DNA from: Strongylocentrotus purpuratus
Lineage: Eukaryota > Echinodermata > Echinoidea > Camarodonta > Strongylocentrotidae
Length of the DNA: 64,000 bases
NCBI RefSeq assembly: GCF_000002235.5
Contig: NW_022145606.1
Location: 51,047,833-51,111,832, forward strand
Direction: 5' to 3'
The translations under genes and the position numbers were made by a program. This document shows, piece by piece, positions 1 to 15,054 of the stretch. The notes beneath the pieces were generated by a model. The model ran no database searches. It saw only the letters and a list, made by a program, of their open reading frames with translations, and was not told the origin of the DNA. Numbering within the stretch: position 1 is the first letter of the stretch; each line of letters opens with the position of its first letter.

Positions 1-61
1 GGATGCCCTACGCCAGAAACCAGAAGTTGGATCCTAGAATATAAACAAAGACACATGAACA

Positions 62-290
62 GGAGGTGATGGCTCAGTGGCAGAGCAGTGGTCTCATAAT
101 CTTGAGGTCCTGGGTTCAAACTCAAGTCGAAGCACTAGTGCTATTTGGTAAGGCATTAATCCTCATTACCAAGTCCCTCAGTGAGAACTTAAAGCCATCA
201 GTCCCCTGGTTGCTTACTTATAAGCATACACATACTTACTATTAAGCAGACATGTTAAAACAAACCAACAGACAGAGGCAAAGATTTCAG
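62..290 (+). repeat. tRNA-headed SINE (family 2)
   Basis: An A-box-like GGCTCAGTGGCAGAGC and a B-box GGGTTCAAACTC lie 30-odd bases apart, followed by a non-tRNA body. Relatives at 1197, 11955 and 14630 share the head or body. No 3' acceptor stem is seen, so this is not a functional tRNA. Confidence 0.75.
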
Positions 291-749
291 TCTTGTGTTT
301 TTGAGTTTAAAATTCACTTACCTGACATAAAGAAATCACCACAATCTTTGAATCTTTTACATAGCATACGTTCTCACATCATCAAACAGTAAAATAAAGC
401 ATACAGAGATAATGCTTTCGAATTTGGTGAAAAAAATTAATTAACATTTGGGGTGAAGGAACCAGAAAACTAATATTATTTAGTAAAAATTGATAGATGA
501 TCAGGATGGAGAAAAAAAATTCTCATGATATTTAACCATCCCTTTCTTGGGTATCAGTAATAAACAACAGAAAATATTTTTTAATAATTCTTAAGACAGG
601 TAGGTTGACATACATTGCAAGTGTGAGTTTACAAAACAATTAAGCAATTTCCCAAAACCAGCCATTTTTATGTTTGACTGATATATCACTTCATAGCCTT
701 GGTTAATATGAACCAAAAGATTAAATTTAATTTCTTCTGACTATCTTAC

Positions 750-835
750 CGAGTAAGTCTCTTGTATTCCAATAGGATAAATGTAATCATTTTCGTCCAG
801 ATACGTGGCATGGAGCACAAATTCAGCAAATACCT
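750..835 (-). CDS. MAM 16, probable exon C (atypical)
   Basis: Open 86-nt exon, phase 1 in (TTACAG), phase 0 out (GTAAG): [20 protein letters not shown], then IGIQETYS. Phases fit a C segment before a phase-0 D exon, but the usual Trp/Gly landmarks are missing, so this domain may be divergent. No D exon was found to its left. Confidence 0.6.
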
Positions 836-3800
836 CTGTAAAAGAGCATTAAAAGATAATAATGATTGTGATATCACCCCCTCATGATTGCACTGTTTTA
901 GGCTACAAATGACAATTCTCACATGAGCCAGCGACTATGCTTATCAGGCTCTCAAGCTTGTCAAGAAATTTCTTCTCACTGCCTTGGGGACTAGTGTGGA
1001 GAATGTAAGTCAATGTAGTGATACATTTAAATCAAATATTGGCAAAGGACCTTAGGACTTGTTACTAGTTTCCTGTAAATTATCCGCTCATGTCATGAAG
1101 TATACATTTTACTTACTTACAATACACCCTTTCATGGTTAAGGCCGCCATTTTACTTTTTGAGTAAACATTGCATCATTAATGTTTTCAGATTTAAGGAG
1201 GTGCGATTGCTCAGTCGGTAGAGCAGTGGTCTCGTAATCCGTTCAAAACCAAGACGATGCGCTAGTGCCCTTTGTCAGCTGTCTGGTTGCTTACTTACAA
1301 GCATGTTATGCTTTCTTAGCAGTCAGGTAAAATAACCATCACATCAGATGCGTGTGTACTGTTGCATCACTGCCTGCGCTGTGCGCTCTGCCATGGGCTC
1401 CATCTTAAATTATGAGTTAAACAACTTTGTTTACTTGTAATTCAAAATGATGCCAATGTCAGCGCATGCGCACTTTTGTAATCATGAAAGGGTGTATTGT
1501 CACAAGTTATTTGTTTTTTAGTCCCACACACTCAATTTCCTGTAAGTACCTACCACTCATCATGTACCAGAATTCGACACACCTGAAGCCACTGAGGGGT
1601 GTAGGGTACACAGGAGACAGCAGCCGTCCATAATCAGACACCTGAGGGCGCTGTCCCGTCTTGATACGCATATAATAACCTGTTAATAACAAGTACAACA
1701 TGTGGAATAAGCAACATTCAATGAAGGTGCATAATCAGTAAGCTGGGGTAGTTGTCCCGTTTTGATACGCATATAATAACCTGTTAATAACAAGTACAAC
1801 ATAAGCAACATTCAATGAAGGTGACTTTGTGCCACTTTTGAGGTGGTAAATACATTTGACATGAAAAGACAATACAGAAAATATTAAAAAGCACACTGTG
1901 GTGAGAAAACTATATTCTTTTTTGACAATTCAATACTTGTTAAAGACTATGCAGAGAGTATCTAAAAGACGTGCACCAATATACATTTGTAACATTGTAA
2001 TAGTGCGATACTAATAACACATACAGGGAAGTCCAACATATTTGGTCATTTGGTGTCCCATTCCTTACCAAGTATTGGAGTAAATTGATATCAAAAGTAA
2101 AATTTTCATTCATGTTTGATCAGATGGAAGCTCTAGGATGGCTTACTCCGTAATACAAGAATCAGATATACAGTAAGACCTGTATATAAAGACCGCTCAT
2201 TGGAGACAAGAATGTCATTTTTTAGGAGAAGGTTCATTTTGTATACGTTTTAGTGAGGAATATGGTCTTGAAAGACAGGCGGTCTTTCTAAAAAGGTGGA
2301 AAAGCAGGTTTCAATCTTTCAAGGTTAGTGTACCAAACACATTGTTCTTGCCCATAAATAAGAATGTATATAGAGTCAAACCTGCTTTAGTGACCACCTA
2401 CATACAAATACCACATTTTTTGTTTCCCTAGAAAATGGTTTCTCTTTGAAACATGTACTAAAAGAACATGTCTATAAAGACCACTTTTTGTGGTATCCCT
2501 TGGGCGGACGCTATAGACAGGTTTGACTGTACTTACCATCCGTTGTTCCATAGGTATGGTCCATCTGCGGTCCGGTAGAGACAGAAGAAAGGCCTCGATC
2601 CCTGCTCCAGTCCATTTGATCATTATCACTATTAACAAACCCACATGCATCATCAGACTGGAAGTCACAGAACACTATACAGAAAGAGAAAATAGATGAA
2701 TGATTATCACAAAGCATCGAATGCTTCCAAGGAGAGGGGACAGGTTAATTATGAACAGACAGCAGGCATTGTTAATGTGAGGGGATTTACTAGTTTCAGC
2801 TACTAGCCACAAACAAAGTAATAATCTTGAAAAAATACAACGTAGAGTATGTAAGATTATTTTAGGGCCTAGTTACATTACCTATTCTAATGCATGTCAA
2901 GTATGCAATTTACCAACTCTTAAGGAGAGGAGACTAGCACTTTGTAGAAAATTCGCAAAATCTCTTTCAAATCACTCTATTTGTCAGACCTGGTTACCTA
3001 AGAAAAAAAACACTAATATCACTCTTCGCCGTATTCCCATTTATCAACAATTTCAATTCAAAACAAAAAGATTTAAAAATAGCCAACTGTCATTTCTAGT
3101 TGACATACTCAATAAAAGTTGAAGAAATAAAAAAATTGTTTTATTTTGTACTTTTATCGTTATTGCAGGTATACTAAGTGCTTGTCTCCTCCCCTCAACA
3201 GGCTGTTTAAAATGTACCCATTTTAATCTTTTTACCATGCTTGTATTGACTTTTATAGGACATTTGTAAACAATTACAGCTGTATTTCTGGAAACTTGTG
3301 CAATGTGTTTATGGATTTTAGTTACAGAATCGAAGTCTTATTTTTGATATTGCTAGTTTGTTTACATGTATATATTTAAAAGTGTTATCTATTGTACCGA
3401 ACATGTAAACATGAATATTCCAGCCAAGGCTGTCCTTCATGTAAAATTGTATTTGTATATGAATCATGTTTCTGCTCTAATAAAAACCATTTTTGAATTT
3501 AAATGAATTGACAAGTGCAGGCATTTCCCTCTATTGCTCCTCGCCTGTGGAATTCCCTCCCATCATCTATTTGCAAAATTGACCACTTGGACCACATCAA
3601 AGCTTCACTCAAAACTCACATCTTCCTTCAGACATTTAAATGCTAACTTTACTGGAGGAGCTGGCGCCTTTGAATGTTTGTTTAAACAGTTATATGGCAC
3701 AATACAAATGCTGTGAATCATCATCATCATCACCGATGTGTTGTCACATACATGTAAGTGTTTAATCTTGTAAGTTTTATGTTATATTTTATGAACCCAT

Positions 3801-6800
3801 GTCTCCTGGCGAAAAACCCTGTGGCGGACCTCACAAAACTTGGAAGGAGACACTTGAAGAAAACATAAGAGCAACTGGCCTCATTCAGACAGATGATGAA
3901 GAGAGGAAGGCTGGGAGAAATGCTATCAGGTAATAAAACATCCAACATCACAGTGTGGGTTAAATGGCAATGATGATATTGATGATGCATACTTGGTACT
4001 TTTGATTGTAATGAAGTGTGTTCAATAAGACCACTAAAAATAAGTCAAACTAGTTCAGCATCTACCATTTTGATGTCCTTCAATAGGGGTGTAATATGTG
4101 CGCACATGTAATCATGTAAATCATTGAAGGTCCTTTTGTTTTTTATCACCGAAAACTCCTAAACTAAATAATAATAATAATGATAATGGGTTCTTGTATA
4201 GCGCTCATGTCTGTCAGACGTGACACTCCTGGCGCTCCCAATTATTACCCTGGCTTTAGCACGGCTGCCATTACGGCGCTCTAGCATTTCAAGGAATTAA
4301 TTCCCACCAGGTACCCATTAAACATCATCTGGGTTGAGTGTGGCAAATGTAGATTAATGAGGTCAACCTGAAAACTCCCAAGCCCATATCCCAACTAATC
4401 AGATTTATCCCTGGTTGCCTTTTAATTGCAAGAGAAAGAAGTTACACCTTTTCAAGATTAAAGTAACACCTATCCAGATTGAACCGGTACGAAATTGACA
4501 AACTCACACAGAGCAGGACAGTCTCCATACACCAGGATGACGTCATCAATGGCTATATCTCCTTGGTAACCATCTCCAGCTGTGCCTTCCAGATACACCT
4601 TCGGGTTGGTTGCCGTGGTGATGATGGCTACACGCCCCACCTCCCAGTTGTAACTCTGTGCACCTGACTTGGTCCAAATCACTGGGCCCTCTGAAATAAG
4701 GGAGTGATGTAGAGAGAGGGAGAGACAAAGAAATAGAAACAATGGGTCAAATAGTTTGGTTTTTTTAATTCTTAAAGACACATAGAAGTGGGCTCTCATG
4801 GGGAATTTGAGACCATTCAAGTGGTTGACTTTAAACTCTAAAATGTTTTTTGACATACCTTCTTAGAGTTTTTTAAACAAAGATGTCGTTTTACTAACAC
4901 CCATTTAAACAATCATACAAATCAGTAACTGATTTCAAGTTATTTCATATCATCATAAATGATCACTGACCCAAACTTTATTATAGCAATGGAAAAGTGC
5001 CTTGTGTCACTATGAACATGGCCGACAAAGAAAGAGGACAAAATATACAGTTCCTCATTCTAATCTCAACAATTGCTGTGGTAGACAAAGGAACATCCCT
5101 TCCCTGCTATTATGTAAACATGTGTAGAACAGGTGTCACATGCATATTCACCTGTTCTACACATTTTTACATAATAGCAGGGAAGGGATGTTCCTTTGTC
5201 TACCACAGCAATTGTTGAGGGTAGAATGAGGAAATGTATATTTTGCCCTCTTTCTTTGTCTGCCATGTTCATAGTGTGTTCAGCCAACGTGAGACATACC
5301 TTCATTCCCGTCTGTGTTCCCATAGCCAACGTTGAGTGTTCCTACATGTGCTCCGTACATATGATACCAGTAAGTGATGCACATCTGAGATCCAGTGGGG
5401 ATGGGCTCACTATAGATACGAGCTACCTCATCAGCATTGGTAGAGCTAGCATCGATCACAATGTAGTGACCTTAAGATAATGGTTAAAATGATATCATCA
5501 AAATAATGGCATGCACTCCACAGGGTATAGGAACTATAATTGAAATGGAAATGAAAAGACTACCAAGGATGATATGGTAAAAAGCCGGTGAAATAATGAA
5601 AATGTTTGAAAATCTAACTGAAGGTTGCCGATACCTACTCTCTAGAGGGAGGATTGCACCATTCCTACATGTCCTACGCCTGAGAAGAAAACAAAGTGCA
5701 CCCCTCTACTCTTAACCATAACTAAGTCTCTCTCTCTCTCTCTAAGTGCCATATCGTTTGACTTTGGTGATCATGTTGTTCCACAACCCTCGGCTCCTAG
5801 CCTTCTGTATTAGTACCACTCCCAGTTCGTTCACTCCTCTCTCTTCCAACACATTCTGCAGACTGTCCATCCAAAGTATCCTCCTTCTTCCCCTACTCCT
5901 TCTTCCCACAATTTTCCCTGTCAAAGCAAGATTCACTAGGCCTTCTTTACATGTAATATGACCCATGAACTTCAACTGCCTAATCAACATCTCACGTATC
6001 AATTTCCTTTGCACTCCAGCTCGTGTAAGAACTTCCTCATTTACTTCGTTAGTCCAGGGCATTTTCATCATTCTTCTTAAAAACCACATTTCGCAACTTC
6101 CACAAAGCTTTTTAGTATCAGAGGCTAAGTCCATGTTTCACGAGCATACATAAGTATTGGGTAGATGTTACAATTCAATACTCTTATTCTGGTCCTCATA
6201 CTCATTGTTCGATTTGTCAGAATTTTGCCTAACTTTGAAAATGCAGATTTAGCGAGAGCTATCCTTCTCTTGATCTCTGTCTCACATCTATGTCTACGTG
6301 GAGCTTTATTGGAAATACTTGCATTCAAAATCTGTATTTGAATCCTCAACCTGGCTGTTGTTTTCGGTAGACCAACAGACAACCCTACCCAGAAAGTCAA
6401 ACGAAATTTCCTCCCAGACATAACGGTTAGAATCTTCAACAATTTATCTTGAACAAGCTCTTACCTTCTTGTGTCTGAGTGGTGTGATCCGCAGGGGGTC
6501 CAGTCCCGACTGTTGGAGTGCTACCTGTCTGAATGATCCAATCCATATCGTTGTTGGTACCTTGAGTCCATGTGCAGAGTGTACTGTCCTCAAAGGTACA
6601 ATCCCATTGGAGGGGTGTAATAGTAACAGGTGGTCTGGTAGGAGCGGTGGTAGGGGGTGCTGCAGGGGGTACAATGGTAACACAGAAGGGTAAAAGGGAG
6701 GGGTGTAATAGTAACAGGTGGTCTGGTAGGAGCGGTGGTAGGGGGTGCTGCAGGGGGTACAATAGTAACACAGAAGGGTAAAAGTGAGGGGACATATATA

Positions 6801-9800
6801 TTGGGTCTATGAGATTATTTTCCATTTCCATGCACTGCAGGATTTGTATATAGGCAGTTTCTCTCAAAATGCAGTTCCTTTGCCAAAACTCAACTTTAGC
6901 AGTATGCATTCATGCAAAGTGTATTTATGAGAAGCAGTTATTAAGAAAGGGCACATCGGAATGGCAAGAACAAGAAAGCAAGCTTCACAGCAGAACAATT
7001 GTCTAAACCATGCCAAACTTTATAATACTTTCCTTAACTATTTATATGTTCTACTAATAATGCCAATGTGCCACATTGTAGTTATTACGTTAATACCAAA
7101 AGCTTCAAGATTGTTTATCTGTTTTCCAGAGCAACAATACAGGAGTTAAATGGGTTGTCATGTACCCCATCAAGACGAAAAATGGGCAATTTTGCAAGTC
7201 ATCGTGTTGCACAAACCAATCCTTCTGTCAATTTGTACATATTGCTCCATGCTAATCTGCACTTACAGCAAACAATAGACTGTGCATAGGGACACTTGAG
7301 GCACATAAAAGGTAAAAGTACAGACACTTACGAACATATTTGCAGCTATGCTCCGTGTATTGTATATCATCCAAGGCTATATCCCCTGTATAGCTGCCAC
7401 TATTAACATGGTCAATAGCTTGGAAAAATATCTGATGATAAACACCGATAGATGTATCAATCTCGGCAAGTATCCAGGCGTTGCCTTGGTTATTGTTCTT
7501 AGTCCAGATATTCTCCCGTAAGCCGGTAGCCATCTCTTGGGTATACACATTGAGAAATCCAAGTTCTGCAAAGAATACACCAGGGAATGACTAATTGAGT
7601 TATGGACGAATATCTTTTTTTTAATTTTTTTTTTATTTGGCAGAAAACACATGATATCAATAATACATAACTGAAAATATTTAATTAATAGCAAATCACA
7701 CAAAAAATCTTTTTTAATTCTTTCAACAACAAAAATTTAATATCATTTTTTTTCTTCTTCTTTTAAATACTTCTTTAATTTTTAATATTTTTTTAATTTC
7801 TTGATTTTTTGGAAATTCAACAACAAAAAATTCAAGTGTCCTGTAAAATTGTTTTTTTGTTTTTATAAAACAGATGACACCCAGATATATTTTGTGGGTC
7901 GGTGAAATTGTTTGCACACAGTAACATTGGGCGAGTCTAAAAAACACACTCGACTACGCCTTGTGTGTTTAAACCATACCCAAAGTTACCTTGTGCACAC
8001 AATTCCTACCGACCCACTCAAACTTTACCTGTTCCATACATGTGGTACCAGAATGAGAGGCAACCTTCTATCCGAGCTGGTAAGTCAACCGACCAAAGAA
8101 TGGCCTGATACGAGCTATGAGGGGGGTAAATAACTTACCTGCTCCATACATGTGGAACCAGAAAGAGAAGCAACCTTCTATCCGAGCTGGGAAGTCAACC
8201 GACCAAAGAATGGCCTGATACAAGCTATGAGGGGGGTAGATAACTTACCTGCTCCATACATGTGGAACCAGAAAGAGAAGCAACCTTCTATCCGAGCTGG
8301 GAAGTCAACCGACCAAAGAATGGCCTGATACGAGCTATGAGGGGGGTAGATAACTTACCTGTTCCATACATGTGGTATCAGAATGAGAAGCAACCTTCTA
8401 TCCGAGCTGGGAAGTCAACCGACCAAAGAATGGCCTGATACGAGCTATGAGGGGGGTAGATAACTTACCTGTTCCATACATGTGGAACCAGAATGAGAAG
8501 CAACCTTCTATCCGAGCTGGGAAGTCAACCGACCAAAGAATGGCCTGATACGAGCTATGAGGGGGGTAGATAACTTACCTGTTCCATACATGTGGTACCA
8601 GAATGAGAAGCAACCTTCTATCCGAGCTGGAAAGTCAACCGACCAAAGGATGGCCTGATACGAGCTATGAGAGCTTGAGGATTCTATGTAGATGTAATGA
8701 CCTAGCAAGATACAATTTATTGTATTTGTAATTGAGCAACTGTAACAAACATTCAGGTAGAATAAATCATGAAAGCAACAATTTATAGTATGCCATGATG
8801 GTACATATATACACTTTATATTATAGTATTTTATTTTTTACAGGGTGTAGTCAATGCCCCCCCCCCCCTATCAGCATCAGTTAGGTGTAGTCCTCTACTC
8901 CCTCTATGGACGTAATGTGAAACCATATCTTCAATTGTAACTATGAAGAGTTATCAGTTACCTACGTTCCATTATATTGTGGGGGTTTTGTGATTTAACT
9001 TTTGTTCAACCAAATGTGTGATCATTTAACTATCATTTATGGTCCGTTTTGACATCATGCTCTAGTTGTGTAAAATAATCTCCCGACTGAAATACGATTA
9101 ATCAATTCGTTAAACAAATTTAGAAGAAAAATGAAGGAATTTTTATTAAAGGTAATACAAAGTTTTGGGAAATTTTGAAAAATAGCTGGATAGTGATTCT
9201 TTACAATTTTGATATATTTGGATTCCCCTGTGGATGTATTTTAAGCACTAGACAATTTAACATGTTTGCTTTCAAGAAAAATTGAATATCAAATTTGCTG
9301 TTGCTCCCAGTAAATTTCAATAAATTTCAAATAGCGCCTACAGCAAAACAATAGTAGCTGCAACCATGACAATCTCAGCGTTTATAGTTGTGATATATAG
9401 TTTCCAAACGGGAATAGCCAATCGGTCGATTTTAGACCACGACAAAGACCACTGAATATTGTAGGATCGCATATGCTTACAATACGTTCATTTGAACCAA
9501 ATTCATGACCCCATACCAAAACTTTGTATTACCTTTAACAATTGAATACATCTTGATAAATCAGTTTTAATGGAATAACCCAAATGTGTTGCTCGGGAGA
9601 TTCCATTATGGTGAATAGGGGTGTTTCTTTATTTACCATTGTTAGTCCCCAGTGTGTGATCACTTGTAGGTCCAGTCCCTCCACTCGGTGTACTCCCGCT
9701 GTATACCAGCCAGTCAAAGTCATCAGTCTGTATGTTATACCAATCACAAGTAGGCTCCTCAAAAGTACAATATCCTTCAAGAAATGAATTTTGAAGAAAA

Positions 9801-12800
9801 ATTTAATAAGATTTTGAATATGATATAAAAGGGGGGTGGGGGGAATACATATAAATATTGATTCTGTTAATGTGCAGGGCTGCATACAACTCATAATTTG
9901 TTATTCAAACATCGCAATAATATATTTCATAGATTTTTAAATTTTAAAAAAATAATTTTCTCAGACCTGCTAAGCTCCACCCTAAGAAAATTTCCAGATC
10001 TAATTCATCTTGCGACATCATCTGTCAATCATTAGTGAGCTAACAAGAGACACAGGTATGTAGCTTCAGCAGAACTGACCACCTGTTTACAATAGACCAT
10101 ACAATACCAACATAGGAGTTGCTATTTCAGACGTGCTGTATCATCACCAGGAAAAGAAAGGTAATGTGGAGGTATTGGGTGAAAGATTGCAATTCTTTTG
10201 AGAGCATGTGCTGGGGGGAAGTCAAATAAGGTTCACTAGCCACAAGGATATGACAAATATGAGATTCTGCCCCAAAATATTTATATATACTCAAATCGAA
10301 AGCAATATCGTTTGAAATATGATACGTAGGAAGGGAGAGTAACGTATCATATTTTGGTTACCATCAGAGTATTTGGTGTCACCTATGTCTGGAATGGTAA
10401 AGCAAAACTGAATCACCAAAATTATAGACGATTCTTGCTGCTCAATTATATGGTGAAGACTAAAATGGTAGTATCAACTTGCTCATGGGGGGGGGGGGGG
10501 TGAGAGCAACCATCCCCCTCCTACAAGTATTGAATAAAATAAATCTTGAATCTTCAAGATACCTATGTATGGAATGATAATATCAACTTGTTCAAGGGGG
10601 TGAGAGCCTTCATCCCCCTCCTACGAGTATCAAATAAAATAACTCATGAATCTTGAAACCTACCTAATGGTGGGCAAACCCCCAAATCGATTCTGACTTC
10701 ATCAATGGCCATGAGAGAACCAGGAGTAGAGCCTACAGTACCCTTAAAGGCAGCCTGTAGATTGGAAAGGGCAAAAAAATAACACAATGAAATATTTTTT
10801 AAGTCTCAATGATTCCTAATATATTATTGAAATTGGGTAAGTAACTATTTCCCTGTAAACTGCAAAAGAGCCCGACCCCCCTCCCCACCTAGAAAACAGA
10901 AAATGGTAAACAATTTTGGTTATTCCATAAACTGGTATTAAAGATACCAGCACTCAATCTATTTGTTTCATGAGATGGGTAAAGTAAATGGTAAATGAAA
11001 TAAATTAAATAAACACAACCTGCAATTATATTTCTTTATTATTATTATCACTGGTAAATTACAAGGAGACATATATGTAATATTTGCGACGTAATCATAT
11101 TGATTTACTATCTAGTCTATGATTAATTAAGAATATTCATTATGTTTGGAACTGAAATCGGTCTAGGACATGATTCCCTGTGAACCCCCAAAATGCTCCA
11201 CCCCCTCCCGCGCGAACATGGATGATGGTTAACAAATTTGGTAATTCCATGAACTGGTAAGGATGAGTGCTCTGTCCATTTCTTCAATCCGAAATAGTTA
11301 AAGGCCCAGGAATGTTACGTTTTGATCATATATTCATTGTTTTTTGGGTATCAGCTTAATTTTTTGCTTAAACCACTTTTCCTTGATAGAAAAATCCCTA
11401 GTTTGCATCATCACTTAGGTATACCATCAGCATGAATTAGTGCTACAGTACCTGAAAACTGTGTACATCCGTCACCGTGCTGCTTCCAAACCTCCAATCC
11501 GTCACACCCGTCGGAGGCGCCACCCAGACCGGATCTGAATACATTCCTGATTGACGGGAGTGAACGGTGAGGGCGCCTATCCCGTCATGGTAGTAGTAGA
11601 AGCGAAGACAGTGTGGGATGGATGTCAGTGTGTAGGTCGGGCTGTAGAGGATAGCGTTCTGTCCGTCTACAGGGTTTGTTGTGGTGTCTACCCAGGCGTA
11701 ATACCCTACATCAAACCCAAGACAAAATTCAATTTTGTAATTTAATTTAGGTAGCTTGAATAAATAAAATGAAGAAGCACAAAATGATGCATCTGGAACT
11801 CAAAATAAAATCGTGTTTTCATGCCATTCAGGTAGAACTATGTCATAGAACACAGATGTAGAATTAATCTGTTAACCCTGATAAGAAATAATATCACAAA
11901 AAGTGTTATCAAAACATGTCAAATTAAAAAAATGTTATTCACCGCTTTCATAAACTATTGGCTCAGTGGCAGAGCAAGGGTGCGCTTGTGGCCTTTGGTA
12001 AGGCATTAATCCGCATAGCGTTCATTCTCCTGGTTTCTTACTTACAAGCATAAACATGCTCTCTTAGCAGTCAGGTAAAAAAAATCAATCAACCGTCGAT
12101 TGCTTAAATTATCTTTGTTTACCTGTATTAACACCGGTAGTTTTATCAGATGGAATGGCATTATGTTCTTTTCCTCTGGTTCTCTTCCAATCAAAGTCAT
12201 CCTGAACTGTTTCCTGAGACCATCCACAATAGTCTGTTTCAAAGGAGCACTCCTCTGCAAAAAGTTTAGAAATGTATAGAATTTGATGAACAAAGTACAC
12301 CATCATCATAACCACCATCATCCCCATAATCATCACTTTCATCACCACCACCATGACCACCATCACCATCATCATCACCATCACCAACACCATCATCACC
12401 ATCACCATCACCACCATCATCATCATCATCATCACCATCATCATCATCACCACCATCACCATCATCACCACCATCATCCCCATAATCATCATAACCATTA
12501 TCACCATCATCATTACCACTATCATCTTCATCATCACCATCATCATCATCGTCACCAACTTCATCACCACAACCATCATCATCATCATCACTTTCATCAT
12601 CACCACCATCACCACCATCATCCCCATCACCACCATCACCATCATCATCACCATCACCACCATCACCATCATCATCACCATCACCATCACCACCACCATC
12701 ATCATCACCATCACCATCACCACCATCACCACCACCACCACCACCACCATCATCACCATCATCATCATCACCATCATCATCGTCAACACCATCATCATCA

Positions 12801-15014
12801 TCATCACCATCACCACCATCACCACCACCACCACCACCGTTATCACCATTAATCAGCATCAGTAACCTTCATACGGTTGAGGAATAACAGTAACAAAATG
12901 TCTTTTATAAAAATGTTTTCAAAAGAACTTACCAAGATGAGGGCAAGCAGATGATGGGTCGTAAGAAAGATCATCAATAGCTATATCACTGTAGTAACTG
13001 CTCCCTCGTGTGGCAGTGAAGATTAACTGTATCCAAGATTGAAATGTCATGAGTACACGTGATATGAGCCACCCAAGTAAACTTTGAGGGGTCAGTGACG
13101 CTTACAGCGTGTTTCCACAGAAAAAAAGTGGAACCCGGATTATCTTTTCCGGATTGAAATACCGTGTCGTGGCGACACGGTATTAAACCAATCTGTTTCC
13201 ACAGAGCGCAGCATTCCGATTCGCCCCGATTCCGTGTTCCAAGTAAGGAAAATGCCGCGTTAATCGGAAGTAAAGATTCAACCTTTGACCTCGATCGTGG
13301 ATTCAGATCTACACAGGATTCCACGCTATTCTATTGTGACGTACATTTTTCATTGTTACGTACAGCGCGTACATAAACATATTATTGTATACGCGTATTT
13401 CAGAGTATTTTTCAACCAATCACGCTGCAGTGGTGATTGGGGCTTCGCGCGCTCTGATGCTCCGCCAGACACGGTTTGTCGCTGTGTGTTTCCACAGAGA
13501 TTTTACAGGGAGTTCTTTGGGGTCGACACGTCAAGATCCACCTCCCAGAGGTGGATCTGATAATCCGCATCTCGGTCGACTCGACCCGACACGCTTGTGT
13601 TTCCACAGGAAAACTGACATGGTATGACACGGTATGACACGGTATGACACGGAAAATACCGTGTCAATGTTTTCTGTGGAAACACGCTGAAAGACGTAAC
13701 TCTATTTTGGCCATTTTGAGAAAAAGTGGTTCATGTGTCATGAGCACTAGGTCTATGTTTAACTAGCCATTGACTTCAATGTGGTTTTGGGTGGAGTTAA
13801 GTCTTTTTGGTTCCTGGAAAGCCCACAATTTTCTGAACATTTTGATATCAAATACTCATTTTGGCAAAACATGGTTTTACATCTTTGTGTCACTGAACCC
13901 TCAATTTCATCATCCGCTAAGAATAATAACAGAATTTGAAGAGTAAACAAAGTACAGTGAAACCTGTCCATAAAGACCACCCAGCGGAGACAAGACAAGT
14001 GGTCTTTATAGGCAGGTGGTGTTATGTACAGGTTCCTATAGTACATGTTTCAATGAGAAACCATTTTTAAGGGAAACACAAAATGTGGTCTCTGTAGACA
14101 GCTGGTCTTTCTATTCAGGTGGTCGCTTAATCAGGTTTGGCTTTAATGAATTAAAATGAATATACAAATGAAATGAAAGCACCTTTTACAAATATATCAT
14201 TTTATATCAAAATACGTTTTCTCAAAAACAAAAGGCACCCCCGTTTACAGAGTGAGAATATTGTGGATCTTAGCCATCAATTAAATAATTTGATTTGATT
14301 TGATTTGATAAAATTTGTTTTGATTAAAAAAATCAAAATAGCAGCCATAAGGCTGAAACAATTGAATTTACAATTTAAGAGTAACATATCATCCAACAAA
14401 AAACAGTACAATATTTCAAAAAGCAGATTTACCTGAAAATCATAATCGGTGGTGATTTCTACTTGTCTGTAGACCCATTGGTTCTGTAGCGTACCATCCT
14501 GCCTCCACAATGAGTCCTGCTGCTCACCGTCAATACTACCAACAGAAAGCTGAGGGAAATATCGACAAATAGAAAGAGATTCTTGTCAAATCTGCAGTGC
14601 ATTATTGGGTCTGAACTGCACTTCCTGTGTGAGGTGCGATTGCTCAGTGGTAGAGCAGTGGAATAGAAGGCATTATATATATGTTTTATATCCTGCATCA
14701 AAAATTTGTTTAAAATTTAAAAAATCACCATTTTCGGGAAGAAAAAAAAAATTTAGAATAATTTTTTTTCTTCAATGTGTATCAAAAAAGATTTAAAATA
14801 TTTTGTGTTCATTGAATTAATATTTGAAAAAAAAAAAAAAAAAATCTATTCCAAAAAAAAATAACATTTTTATTCTTCAACTCCCAAATAGTACTCTCAT
14901 CTAGTACTTTTTCAGAGCAACCTTAAAATAGTTGAAATATTTCTGGTCATGTGACGAGCTCTAAAGTAATCAAAAGCAAATCAATTTTTGATGCATAATA
15001 TAACACTACTTATT

Positions 15015-15054
<40 letters not shown>

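Noticed and set aside
62..130. Functional tRNA gene
   Set aside because: A- and B-boxes are present but there is no paired acceptor stem, and the unit continues into a SINE body with relatives in the window.
322..372. Possible next exon downstream (phase 0-0, NVCYVKDSKIVVISLCQ)
   Set aside because: The donor GTAAGT is good, but the acceptor lacks a pyrimidine tract and the peptide has no MAM D motif.
8031..8580. CRISPR-like direct repeats
   Set aside because: The 110-bp units have no spacer structure, contain exon sequence, and the genome is eukaryotic.
12283..12865. Long frames encoding poly-His, poly-Met or Asp/Gly-rich proteins
   Set aside because: They are six-frame readings of the CAT/CAC satellite; no start context, splice sites or non-repeat sequence supports a gene.
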